From Pseudolysinimonas sp051954455 (lineage in GTDB: Bacteria; Actinomycetota; Actinomycetes; Actinomycetales; Microbacteriaceae): 64,000 bases of DNA. The DNA lies in assembly GCF_051954455.1 (NCBI RefSeq), contig NZ_JBQCHS010000015.1:146576-210575 (forward strand), read 5' to 3'. Both the position numbers and the translations under genes were made by a program. Position 1 is the stretch's first letter. The number at the start of each line of letters is the position of its first letter. Shown piece after piece: positions 41,573 to 49,800 of the stretch. The notes under the pieces were generated by a model that made no database searches, had not been told where the DNA came from, and worked only from the letters and a program-made list of their open reading frames with translations.

Positions 41573-43678
41573 CTACTCGGTCGAGGAGTCCGTCGCCTCG
41601 AGCACGACGGCGGACCGCGGCGCGAGGAGCAGGGGGGAGCCGGCGGCGTGCTGCGCGCCGGTCACGAGGTCGCGCATCGCGGCGGGCACGACGACCTCGC
41701 TCGCGGTGGACGACCAGTTGGAGACGAAGGCGATGCGCCGCCCCGCCGAGACGCCGGTCGCGACCGAGACGCTCGGGCCCGCGGACCACGCGGCGCTCGC
41801 GCGATCCGGCACGAGCCAGCGGGCGATGCTGCGCGCGAGCGCGGGGTTCGGCACGGTGGGCAGATAGCTGACCCGCCCGGCGCCGAAGGGCGCGCTGGTG
41901 AGCGCCGCCTCCGCGCCGAGCTCGTTGGCGGTGAACCGGGCGAGCACCTCGGCGCCCTCGGGCTCGAGCACGTCGATCCAGTGCTCGCCGGCGGCCCCCG
42001 ATTCGAGCTCCAGCGCGTCGGAGGTCACCGGCAGCGGCGCCTCGAGGTTGCTGTAGACGTCGTAGCGGAGCCGCGCGGCGTCCGTCAGCCGTGCCGGGGC
42101 GACCTCGGCCCGCGCCCGGGCGAGCTCGTCGCCGTAGCCGGTGCGGATGCCGAGCACGAGATGGCCGCCGGCCTCGGCGTACGCGCGCAGGTGGGCGAGC
42201 ACCTCGTCACCGGCGACGTAGAGCGCCGGAGCCAGGAGGACGGGGTGGCGCCGCACCAGCTCCTCGACCGGGGTGCGGAGGAACCGCGCGACGTGCTGGT
42301 AGCGCACCTGCGCGCCCGCCTCGAAGAGGCCCTGGTAGTACGCGTCGAGGATGTGCTCGTAGGCGTGCCGGTCGGGGCCGCCGGCGGCGTCCGCGAGCGG
42401 CGGGTAAGAGGAGTAGGACCACTTCGTGTCGGTGGAGTACAGCATCAGCACATCGGCGTCGGGCGTGTAGTCGTCGAGCGCCGACCCGATCGCGCGGAAC
42501 GCGGCGCCGATCTCGGCGACCTCGCGGTACACGCGCCCGGGCTCGCCGCTGTGCGGGAGGACCCCGCCCCAGTAGGTCTCGGTGCCGAAGTGCAGCGTGT
42601 GCCAGTGCCAGTACTCGACCATCCGGCCGCCGCGCGAGAGCAGCGCGAAGGCCGCCTGGCGCAGCTGTCCCGGGTACGGCGGGTGGTTGCTCCATGGGCC
42701 GCCGATCGACTGGGCGTCGGTCTCTGTGACGAGGTACTGGCAGTCGGCGGACGACCAGGCGCGGTCGCCCCACTGGTGCAGCGCCCAGACGCCGGTGTGC
42801 CACCAGCGCTCGGGCGACGCCGCGACCGTCGCCGGCTGATCGAGCGCGTCCTGCATCCGGTAATAGGGGTTGCCCGCGACGACGTCGAGGTTCGCGACGA
42901 GCTGGTCGTCGGCGACCTGCGGGCGCGGGTACGAGATGCACGTGGTGATGAACTGGTCGTCGCGCGCGTACTCCCGCACGACGTCCGCCTGCCACGAGAT
43001 GAGCTCGGTCGCGAGCGTCGACTGGAACCTCCGCCACTCCAGGTCGTACTGGGGCTGGTAGTTGCCGTCCGGGCGCCAGAGATCGGCCCAGTCGGAGAGC
43101 CGGTGCGACCAGTAGACGAGACCCCACGCCTCGTTGAGCGCCTCGACCGTGCCGTAGCGGCTTCTCAGCCAGTCGACGAAGCGCTGGAAGACGCCCTCGT
43201 TGTGCGGCAGCAGGAGGCCCGGCTCGTTGTCGACCTGGTACCCGATCACCGCCGGGTGGCCGGCGTAGCGCTCGGTCACCTTCCGCACGATCCGCTCCGC
43301 GAAGAACCGGTATGCGGGGTGGCTCTGGTCCATCTCCTGCCGCCCGCCCCAGCCGACGCGCTGCCCGGTCGCGCTCTCGGCGGCGATCTCCGGGTGGCGG
43401 CGGGCGAGCCACATCGGGACGGCGTAGGTCGGCATCCCGAGGATCACGCCGATCCCGCGCGCGTGCGCCCCGTCGAGCACCGGCAGCAGCCACTCGAGGT
43501 CGAAGTCCCCCTCGCGCGGCTCCCACGTCGACCAGACCGACTCTCCGACCCGGATGACGGTGAAGCCCGCCTCCTGCATGAGGTCGAGGTCGCGCTCGGT
43601 GCGGTCGACGGGCTGGTACTCCGCGTAATACGCGGCTCCGTAGAGAACACCGGAGAAGCGGGGAGCTGCCGTCATCAT
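41573..43678 (-). CDS. Beta-galactosidase, glycoside hydrolase family 42 (second)
   Basis: 701 residues, usual GH42 length. LYGAAYYAEYQPVDRTERDL starts the barrel, the acid/base Glu is in GYQVDNEPGLLLPHNEGVFQ, and the nucleophile Glu is in YLVTETDAQSIGGPW. It is first in the operon, directly downstream of two LacI-type operators. It is only distantly similar to the other GH42 product of the same operon, so the two probably split different linkages or chain lengths. Confidence 0.93.
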   Translation of the reverse strand: MMTAAPRFSGVLYGAAYYAEYQPVDRTERDLDLMQEAGFTVIRVGESVWSTWEPREGDFDLEWLLPVLDGAHARGIGVILGMPTYAVPMWLARRHPEIAAESATGQRVGWGGRQEMDQSHPAYRFFAERIVRKVTERYAGHPAVIGYQVDNEPGLLLPHNEGVFQRFVDWLRSRYGTVEALNEAWGLVYWSHRLSDWADLWRPDGNYQPQYDLEWRRFQSTLATELISWQADVVREYARDDQFITTCISYPRPQVADDQLVANLDVVAGNPYYRMQDALDQPATVAASPERWWHTGVWALHQWGDRAWSSADCQYLVTETDAQSIGGPWSNHPPYPGQLRQAAFALLSRGGRMVEYWHWHTLHFGTETYWGGVLPHSGEPGRVYREVAEIGAAFRAIGSALDDYTPDADVLMLYSTDTKWSYSSYPPLADAAGGPDRHAYEHILDAYYQGLFEAGAQVRYQHVARFLRTPVEELVRRHPVLLAPALYVAGDEVLAHLRAYAEAGGHLVLGIRTGYGDELARARAEVAPARLTDAARLRYDVYSNLEAPLPVTSDALELESGAAGEHWIDVLEPEGAEVLARFTANELGAEAALTSAPFGAGRVSYLPTVPNPALARSIARWLVPDRASAAWSAGPSVSVATGVSAGRRIAFVSNWSSTASEVVVPAAMRDLVTGAQHAAGSPLLLAPRSAVVLEATDSSTE

Positions 43679-43693
43679 CGACTTTCGTGAGGG

Positions 43694-43730
43694 ATGTTAT
43701 CGACAACATTCCGCATGTTGTCGTTAACAT
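43694..43730. promoter_or_regulatory. Two LacI-family operators in the beta-galactosidase control region
   Basis: ATGTTATCGACAACAT (43694-43709) and ATGTTGTCGTTAACAT (43715-43730) each have perfect ATGTT/AACAT arms around a CG-centred core. Their centres are 21 bases apart, two helical turns, so two dimers could bind the same face of the DNA. They lie between the GH42 gene and the divergent lacI gene. Confidence 0.82.
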
Positions 43731-43813
43731 CGAGCGAGTGCCATGACCGTAACCGACGCGCGACGACGAGCGCAACATCCGGGCCGTGTCCGGCCCGCTA
43801 GGGTCGGCGCACG

Positions 43814-44851
43814 ATGAACGACGCCCGCGGCCCGGTGGCCGAGCCCGCGCGGGCTGCCACCATCTACGACGTCGCGCGGCTCGCCGGGGTGTCGCACGCG
43901 ACCGTGACGCGCATGCTCCGCGGCTTCGAGGGCATCCGGCCCGAGACCCGCGAGCGCGTGCAGCACGCGCTCGACACCCTCGACTACCGCCCGAACCTCA
44001 CCGCCCGATCGCTCATCACCGGCCGCTCGCACCGCGTGGGCGCGGTCATGCACGAGTTCGAGCAGGTGGGACCGAGCCGGATCGTGCAGGGCGCCGCCCG
44101 CGCGGCGCGCCAGGCGGGCTACGTGCTCGACATCGTGACGCTCGACGCGACCGATCGCGCCTCGATCGAGGAGAGCCTCGAGCTGATGACCCAGCACGAC
44201 CTCGCCGGCATCATCGTCTTCGCCTCCACCGACGACATGGCCGAGGCGTACGCGCAGGCGCGCTTCCGCGTGCCCGTGGAGCTCTCGATCGACGAGGACG
44301 GCGGCGCGTCCGTCGAGCAGTCGATCGGCCGCGCCCTCGACCGGACGGTCGCCCGGCTCGCCGCGCTCGGCCACCGCCGCCTCGTGCACATCGCCGGCCC
44401 CCCGGGCTGGGTCGCGGCCCGCAACCGCGAGGCGTTCTACCGCACCGCCGTCGAGCGGCACGGGCTGGAGTCGGCCGCCACCATCGCCGGCGACTGGTCG
44501 TCGGCCTCCGGGTACGCGGCCGTCGCGCAACTGCCACCCGACGTGACCGCGATCGTCGCCTCGAACGACCAGATGGCGCTCGGGGCGCTCCGCGGGTTGG
44601 AGGAGCACGGGGTCCGGGTGCCGGAGGACGTGTCGGTGACCGGGGTCGACGACATCCCGGAGGCCGCCTACCTGCGCCCGCCGCTCTCCACCGTGCGCCT
44701 GGACTTCCTCACCCAGGGCGAGGGGGTGTTCCTGCGCCTGCTGAAGCGCATCGACCCCGCGGCGGCCGCCGGACCGGGCGTCCCGACCGAGCCGACCGCG
44801 CTGTTCATCGAGCGCGGGTCGACCGGGCCCGCACCGGCGCCGCGGCGCTGA
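43814..44851 (+). CDS. LacI-family transcriptional regulator of the galactoside locus
   Basis: 345 residues. The HTH and hinge read TIYDVARLAGVSHATVTRML and LDTLDYRPNLTARSLITGRS. The ligand domain ends with VSVTGVDDIPEAAYLRPPLS. The gene is divergent from the GH42/ABC operon with two palindromes in between, so it most likely represses that operon and perhaps itself. Confidence 0.93.
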   Translation: MNDARGPVAEPARAATIYDVARLAGVSHATVTRMLRGFEGIRPETRERVQHALDTLDYRPNLTARSLITGRSHRVGAVMHEFEQVGPSRIVQGAARAARQAGYVLDIVTLDATDRASIEESLELMTQHDLAGIIVFASTDDMAEAYAQARFRVPVELSIDEDGGASVEQSIGRALDRTVARLAALGHRRLVHIAGPPGWVAARNREAFYRTAVERHGLESAATIAGDWSSASGYAAVAQLPPDVTAIVASNDQMALGALRGLEEHGVRVPEDVSVTGVDDIPEAAYLRPPLSTVRLDFLTQGEGVFLRLLKRIDPAAAAGPGVPTEPTALFIERGSTGPAPAPRR

Positions 44852-44894
44852 CCGATCCCGGCGGCACCGCGTCGGACGCGGCTAGCGTGGGGAA

Positions 44895-46301
44895 GTGACC
44901 GCCGATTCCGCCGCCGCGCCTGCGCCCGCGAGCGCCGGGATCTGGTCGGGGCGGCTCCTGTGGCTCACGCTCGGCGCCAACGCGATCGTCTTCCTCGCCG
45001 CGTTCGATGCCCTCGCGGTGACGACGATCATGCCGACCGTCGCACGCGAGCTCGACGGGGCCGCGCTGTACTCCGCCGCGTTCTCCTCGACGCTCGCCGC
45101 CGGGGTCATCGGCACCGTGGCGGCGGGAGCCTGGTCCGACCGCCGCGGACCGGTCGCGCCGCTCGTCGCGGCCGTCGCGATCTTCGTCGCCGGGCTCGTG
45201 GTCGCCGCCACCGCCACCGCCATGCCGCTCTTCGTGCTCGGCCGGTTCCTCCAGGGGCTCGGGATGGGCGCCGCGATCGTGTCGATCTACGTCATCATCG
45301 CCCGCGCCTACCCGCCGGCCCTGCACACCCGGGTGTTCGCGACCTTCGCCGCCGCGTGGGTCGTGCCGGGGCTCGTGGGGCCGGTCGCCGCGGGCGCCGT
45401 CTCCGACGCGGTCGGGTGGCGCTGGGTCTTCGTCGGGGTGAGCGTGCTCGTGGTCGTCGCGCTCGGCATCGTCGGGCCGTCGCTGGTGCGGCTGCGACGC
45501 GAGCCGCCGCCCGTGCACGAGGGCGCCGCTCCGACGCCGCTCTCGCGCACCGCGCGCGACCTCGTCCTGGCGACGCTCCTCGCCCTCGCGGTCGTGGGGA
45601 TCAGCGCCGCGGAGGAGCTGCCGCTCGCGGTCGGATGGATCGTCGCCGCGGTCTGCGTGGTCGCCGCGGTGCTGCTGTTCCGACCCCTCCTCCCGCACGG
45701 CGCGCTGACCGCGCGGCGCGGGCTCGGTGCGACGATCCTCCTCCGCGGGGTGATCGCCGCCGCCTTCTTCTCGACCGAGGTGCGGCTGCCCTACCTCCTG
45801 CAGGCGCACTACGGCTGGAAGCCGTGGGCGGCCGGCCTCATCCTGACGATCGGCGCGGTCGCGTGGGCCGCGGCGTCGGTCGTCCAGCCGCGGCTCGGCG
45901 ACCGGATCAGCGAGACGCGCGCGCTCGTCGTGGGCGCCTGCCTGCTCGCGACCGGCATCGCACTGCAGTTGGTGACGGCCGCGCTGACGCTGCACCCCGC
46001 GGTCGCGGGCGTCGGGTGGCTCATCGCGGCCGGCGGCATGGGCACGATGTACCCGCGACTCAGCACCATGATGCTCGGCTACTCGGCGCCCGCCGACCAG
46101 GGATTCAACAGCTCGGCGCTCAGCAACATCGAGTCGGTCGGCGGGGCGACCGCGATCGCGCTCGGCGGTCTCGCGTTCGCGACCGCGGGGGGCGCCGCGG
46201 GGCTGGGATTCCCGGTCGCGATCCTCCTCGCGACCGTCATCGCGCTGGTCGCCCTGCCGATCGCGGTGCGCGCCGAGACGCGGGAGCGGGCGGCCGGTTA
46301 G
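44895..46301 (+). CDS. MFS transporter
   Basis: 468 residues from a GTG. The N-terminal span is followed by the DHA-type motif LDGAALYSAAFSSTLAAGVI and the loop 2-3 signature GAWSDRRGPVAPL. Twelve to fourteen spans are expected; the central loop is short (RLRREPPPVHEGAAPTPLSR). It resembles drug-efflux permeases of the 14-span group. It lies 43 bases after the LacI gene on the same strand, but a role in galactoside metabolism is not indicated. Confidence 0.88.
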   Translation: MTADSAAAPAPASAGIWSGRLLWLTLGANAIVFLAAFDALAVTTIMPTVARELDGAALYSAAFSSTLAAGVIGTVAAGAWSDRRGPVAPLVAAVAIFVAGLVVAATATAMPLFVLGRFLQGLGMGAAIVSIYVIIARAYPPALHTRVFATFAAAWVVPGLVGPVAAGAVSDAVGWRWVFVGVSVLVVVALGIVGPSLVRLRREPPPVHEGAAPTPLSRTARDLVLATLLALAVVGISAAEELPLAVGWIVAAVCVVAAVLLFRPLLPHGALTARRGLGATILLRGVIAAAFFSTEVRLPYLLQAHYGWKPWAAGLILTIGAVAWAAASVVQPRLGDRISETRALVVGACLLATGIALQLVTAALTLHPAVAGVGWLIAAGGMGTMYPRLSTMMLGYSAPADQGFNSSALSNIESVGGATAIALGGLAFATAGGAAGLGFPVAILLATVIALVALPIAVRAETRERAAG

Positions 46302-46357
46302 GCGGGCGCCGGCGGCGTGGCTATCCTCGCGACACGCCGGACCCCTACGGTCGAGGG

Positions 46358-46993
46358 GTGCTCGCCGCCCTGACCGCCGCGCTCGCGGGCCTCGCACTCG
46401 GGGCATCGCTCATCGTCGCGATCGGCGCGCAGAACGCGTTCGTGCTCCGGCAGGGTCTTCGCCGCGAGCACGTGGCGCTGGTCGTCGCGATCTGCGCCGG
46501 CTCCGACGTCGTGCTCATCGCCCTCGGCGTCGGCGGAGCGGGCACGCTCGTGCGGGCCGTGCCGTGGCTCATCGTGGTCGCGCGGATCGCGGGCGCCGCT
46601 TTCCTCGCGGCCTACGGCGTGCTCGCGGTGCGGCGCGCGATCCGGGCGGCCGCTCTCGTCGCGGGATCCCAGGCCGGCCCCGGCACCCGCGCCGCCGTCG
46701 TCGCCGCCTGCCTCGCCTTCACCTGGCTGAACCCGGGCGTCTACCTCGACACCGTGGTGCTCGTCGGCTCCATCGCGGGCACGCACGGCGACCTGAGCTG
46801 GGCATTCGGCGTCGGCGCGGCCATGGCGAGCATCCTGTGGTTCTCTCTGCTCGGCTTCGGGGCGCGCGCCCTCGGCCCGGTCTTCCGCCGTCCCCTCGCT
46901 TGGCGCGTCCTCGACGCGGTCATCGCGGCCGTGATGTTCGGCGTGGCGGTCTCCCTCGTGCTCCCCCTGCTGCCACCGCTCCCGTCGGTGTGA
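46358..46993 (+). CDS. LysE/ArgO-family amino acid exporter
   Basis: 211 residues from GTG. SLIVAIGAQNAFVLRQGLRR and FTWLNPGVYLDTVVLVGSIA are the two defining LysE/ArgO motifs. Six spans are predicted. It exports lysine and/or arginine when they accumulate. The usual divergent LysG/ArgP regulator is missing here. It ends against a long palindrome shared with the convergent HxlR gene. Confidence 0.9.
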   Translation: MLAALTAALAGLALGASLIVAIGAQNAFVLRQGLRREHVALVVAICAGSDVVLIALGVGGAGTLVRAVPWLIVVARIAGAAFLAAYGVLAVRRAIRAAALVAGSQAGPGTRAAVVAACLAFTWLNPGVYLDTVVLVGSIAGTHGDLSWAFGVGAAMASILWFSLLGFGARALGPVFRRPLAWRVLDAVIAAVMFGVAVSLVLPLLPPLPSV

Positions 46994-47085
46994 CGAATGA
47001 CGGAGATTGCGTCGTCCGGTACGACCGCATCACCGGGGATCCGTGGTTCCCACCTCCCGCGAGCGCGCGATCTCCGTCATTCGTC
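46992..47085. repeat. Long inverted repeat between convergent genes (REPIN/MITE-like)
   Basis: GACGAATGACGGAGAT at 46992-47007 and its exact reverse complement ATCTCCGTCATTCGTC at 47070-47085 are perfect over 16 bases, extended inward by four more pairs including one wobble. 62 bases lie between the 16-base arms. The left arm begins inside the LysE stop codon. The size and hairpin form fit a short palindromic repeat element. A bidirectional terminator is the simpler alternative, but no U tract flanks it. Confidence 0.75.
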
Positions 47086-47110
47086 CGGGGACGTGAGGCG
47101 GCCGAGCGGG

Positions 47111-47767
47111 TCAGGCCGCGAGGTGGAAGGTGCTCGCGAAGCGGTCGAGCAGTTCGCCGCGACCGCCGAGCACGCGCACGGCGCCGGTCGCGATCGCGCG
47201 GGCCGGGGCGAGCTCCCCCGACAGGAGACGCCGGATCTCGGGGCCGGCCGCGAACGCCAGGTCGACACCGCGGGCCGCATCCTCGCCCGCGCCCCGGCGC
47301 ACGTCGAGAGCCGGGCCGTCGACGCGGATGCGGAGCTCCGCAGAACCGAGCTGCGCCGCGTAGGCGGTCGCGGGCAGGCCCGCCGCGACGTCGGCGCGGA
47401 AGGCGGAGCGGAGCGCGACGGTCATCGCGTCGGGGGTGATGATCTGCTCCTCGCGGGCGTCGCCGAGCGCCTTGAACCCCCACGCCGAGAGGCCGAGCAC
47501 GATCGGCTCGAGCTCGCGGCCGTAGGGGGTGAGCTCGTAGATGACGATCCGCGAGCGCGGGGCGCGACGGATCACGCCGGCCGCCTGCAGCTCCTTGAGC
47601 CGCGCCGCCAGGATGTTGCTCGGGATCCGCGGCAGACCCGCGGCGAGCTCCCCGTAGCGGCGCGGCCCGACGAGCAGGTCGCGCACGATGAGCAGCGCCC
47701 AGCGCTCGCCCACGAGCTCGAGCCCGCGGGTCACGCCGTCGTACTGCCCGTAGTCGCGCGCGGCCAT
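47111..47767 (-). CDS. HxlR-type regulator with a C-terminal SCP2-like domain
   Basis: 218 residues. The N-terminal winged helix is clear: LVGERWALLIVRDLLVGPRR, LPRIPSNILAARLKELQAAG and YELTPYGRELEPIV. Residues from about 130 (LRSAFRADVAAGLPATAYAA; ELRIRVDGPALDVRRGAGED) look like an SCP2/sterol-carrier-like ligand domain, seen in a subset of such regulators. It follows the VOC gene by 13 bases on the same strand, so it is probably an autoregulated pair. Confidence 0.83.
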   Translation of the reverse strand: MAARDYGQYDGVTRGLELVGERWALLIVRDLLVGPRRYGELAAGLPRIPSNILAARLKELQAAGVIRRAPRSRIVIYELTPYGRELEPIVLGLSAWGFKALGDAREEQIITPDAMTVALRSAFRADVAAGLPATAYAAQLGSAELRIRVDGPALDVRRGAGEDAARGVDLAFAAGPEIRRLLSGELAPARAIATGAVRVLGGRGELLDRFASTFHLAA

Positions 47768-47780
47768 GACCGGTCCCCGA

Positions 47781-48212
47781 TCAGGCCTGGTGCTCGGCCG
47801 CGTAGGCCGCGGGGCCCTCCGCGGCGGCCTTCGGATCCATCCAGCCGAACTCCACCTGGTTGCCGTCGGGGTCGGCGATGCCGCGCTGGTACATGAAGCC
47901 GTAGTCGGAGGCCGGCCGCGGCTCCGTGCCGCCCGCGGCGAGCGCCTTCCCGGCGACGGCGTCGACCTCCTCCCGGCTGTCGTAGAACAGCGAGATCGCG
48001 ACGGCGGGGTTCTTCGCGTTGTCGCCGATCGGCAGGTCGGTGAAGGTCTGGAAGAAGTCGCGCGTCACGAGCATGAAGTAGTTGTGGTCCTCCTCGATCA
48101 CGATGCAGGCGGCGTTGTGGTCGGTGAACGCGGGATTCACGGTGCCGCCGATCGCCGTGTGGAACGCGACGGCGCGATCCAGGTCGGTGACCGGCAGGGT
48201 GACGAACATCAT
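47781..48212 (-). CDS. VOC-family (glyoxalase-like) protein
   Basis: 143 residues, MMFVTLPVTDLDRAVAFHTA at the N-terminus and RGIADPDGNQVEFGWMDPKA near the C-terminus, the two beta-alpha-beta-beta-beta halves of the vicinal-oxygen-chelate fold. HNYFMLVTRDFF and the terminal GNQVEF region carry the usual metal or binding positions. Relatives are small resistance, glyoxalase or dioxygenase-like proteins; the substrate is unknown. It is upstream of, and probably controlled by, the HxlR-type gene. Confidence 0.87.
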   Translation of the reverse strand: MMFVTLPVTDLDRAVAFHTAIGGTVNPAFTDHNAACIVIEEDHNYFMLVTRDFFQTFTDLPIGDNAKNPAVAISLFYDSREEVDAVAGKALAAGGTEPRPASDYGFMYQRGIADPDGNQVEFGWMDPKAAAEGPAAYAAEHQA

Positions 48213-48254
48213 GGCTGGTTCCTCTCGTCGGAGTCCGTGTCGGACGGGAACCAC

Positions 48255-48271
48255 ACTTGCAAAAAACAAGC
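48255..48271. promoter_or_regulatory. Possible HxlR operator upstream of the VOC gene
   Basis: CTTG-CAAAAAA-CAAG, an inverted repeat with an A-rich centre in otherwise GC-rich DNA, lies 44 bases before the VOC start in the divergent gap with gtrA. HxlR-type regulators often bind short inverted repeats with a central A/T tract. The arms are only 4 bases. Confidence 0.4.
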
Positions 48272-48326
48272 ACACGGTCAATCCCCGCGTCGACCGGAGT
48301 TCACCCGGCTGCCCTACGGTCCGACC

Positions 48327-48755
48327 GTGCCCGGCAACCTGCGGACGATCATCGGCTTCGTCCTCATCAACGGCTGCACGTTCGCGCTCGACCTGGGGAT
48401 CGTCTCGCTCACGCACGGGGTGTGGGGGTGGCCGGTCCCCGTCGCGGTGACGGTCGGCTACGCGATCGCGTTCACGGTCTCGTTCGTGCTGAACCGCCGG
48501 TTCAACTTCCGCTCGCACGCGCCGGTCGGCGGCCAGGTCGCCCGGTACGTCGGGGTCGTCGCGGTCAACTTCCTCGTGCTGCTGCTCGGCCTGACGACCG
48601 GTCTCAGCGCGATCGGCGTGCAGTACCAGCTGGCGAGGATCATCGCGGGCGCCGGCGAGGGCGTCTTCATGTACTGCGCCATGCGGTGGTTCGTGTTCCG
48701 TCCGCGGGCCGGGGGTGGTCCTCGGGCTCGATCGGGAGCACACTGGTCGCCATGA
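48327..48755 (+). CDS. GtrA-family membrane protein
   Basis: 142 residues from GTG. Four membrane helices are seen (LRTIIGFVLINGCTFALDLG; VAVTVGYAIAFTVSFVLNRR; YVGVVAVNFLVLLLGLTTGL; LARIIAGAGEGVFMYCAMRW). FVLNRRFNF and the closing RWFVF are the GtrA signatures. The family is thought to move lipid-linked sugars for cell-surface glycans. Its stop overlaps the next ATG as ATGA. Confidence 0.88.
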   Translation: MPGNLRTIIGFVLINGCTFALDLGIVSLTHGVWGWPVPVAVTVGYAIAFTVSFVLNRRFNFRSHAPVGGQVARYVGVVAVNFLVLLLGLTTGLSAIGVQYQLARIIAGAGEGVFMYCAMRWFVFRPRAGGGPRARSGAHWSP

Positions 48756-49042
48756 CGGCGACGGAGCCGGCGGATCTCGACATCACCTTCACCGCGACGC
48801 TCGGCAGGGTCCGCGAGGGCGACACCTGGACCTGCGTGCAGATGCCCGGCTCCGCCACGATCCTCGGCACCCACGGCCTCGTCAAAGTCGAGGGCACCGT
48901 GGACGGCGAGCCGTTCCGCGGGGCGTTCATGGCGCTCGGCGACGGCACGCACAAGCTCCCGGTCGCGGCGGCGATCCGCCGGCGGATCGGCAAGTCCGAC
49001 GGCGACGAGGTCACCGTGCACCTCGCGCGCCGGCTGAACTGA
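48752..49042 (+). CDS. DUF1905 domain protein
   Basis: 96 residues. DITFTATLGRVREGDTWTCV, KVEGTVDGEPFRGAFMALGD and GTHKLPVAAAIRRRIGKSDG with DEVTVHL match the DUF1905 small beta-barrel. Its biochemical role is unknown. It is translationally coupled to the gtrA gene, although the two families have no known functional link. Confidence 0.85.
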   Translation: MTATEPADLDITFTATLGRVREGDTWTCVQMPGSATILGTHGLVKVEGTVDGEPFRGAFMALGDGTHKLPVAAAIRRRIGKSDGDEVTVHLARRLN

Positions 49043-49055
49043 GGCCGGCGCCGGA

Positions 49056-49796
49056 TCAGGCGCCGCTCAGCACCCGCAGCACCTCGGCATGCTGCCCCCG
49101 CGCCTCCGCGTATCGGAAGTAGCCGACGTCCTCCACGCAGATCTCCTCGAGCGGCGGCTCGACCGCGAGGAGCTGCATGACCTCGTCGAGGAACTCGTCG
49201 AGAGGCATCCCCGAGCCGGCCTCCTCCTGACCGAAGAGCGTCGTGCGCACACCCGGCGGGACCAGCTCGACGACCTCCACGCCCCGGCCGGCGAGCTGCA
49301 CCCGCAGGCTCTGCGTGTACGAGTGGATCGCCGCCTTGGTCGCGTTGTAGGTCGGGGTGACCGGCAGCGGGACGAAGGCGAGCCCGGACGACACGGTCAT
49401 GATCGCGGACGACTCGCGGGCGAGGAGCTGCGGCAGCATCGCGTGGACGAGCCGGATCGTGCCCAGCAGATTGACCTCGACGGTGCGCTCGGCGATGTCC
49501 AGGTGACCCGGATCGGTGAGGTCCTCGGCGAGCATGATGCCCGCCATGCACACGAGGGCGTCGACATCGGGGTGGTCGCGGGCGACCCGAGCGGCGAGCT
49601 CGTCGATGGAGGCCGGATCCGCGACGTCGAGCGGAAGCGTCGCGAGGCCGTGCTCGGCTTCGATCGCCGCGCGCAGGTCGTCGCGCCGTCCCGCGACGAC
49701 GACGACGTTGCCGGCGTCGCGCCAGCGCAGCGCGAGCCCCAGGCCGATCCCCGAGGTCCCTCCCGCGACCAGGATCGTGTTGCCGCTCGCCCTCAT
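49056..49796 (-). CDS. SDR-family oxidoreductase, end of the catabolic operon
   Basis: 246 residues. The NAD(P)-binding site is VAGGTSGIGLGLALRWRDAG, the catalytic Tyr/Lys is in TYNATKAAIHSYTQSLRVQL, and VPPGVRTTLFG follows. It resembles the DltE-like branch of classical SDRs. It starts 4 bases after the lyase gene, so it is probably the last enzyme of the long minus-strand operon. The substrate is unknown. Confidence 0.83.
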   Translation of the reverse strand: MRASGNTILVAGGTSGIGLGLALRWRDAGNVVVVAGRRDDLRAAIEAEHGLATLPLDVADPASIDELAARVARDHPDVDALVCMAGIMLAEDLTDPGHLDIAERTVEVNLLGTIRLVHAMLPQLLARESSAIMTVSSGLAFVPLPVTPTYNATKAAIHSYTQSLRVQLAGRGVEVVELVPPGVRTTLFGQEEAGSGMPLDEFLDEVMQLLAVEPPLEEICVEDVGYFRYAEARGQHAEVLRVLSGA

Positions 49797-49800
49797 CCCC

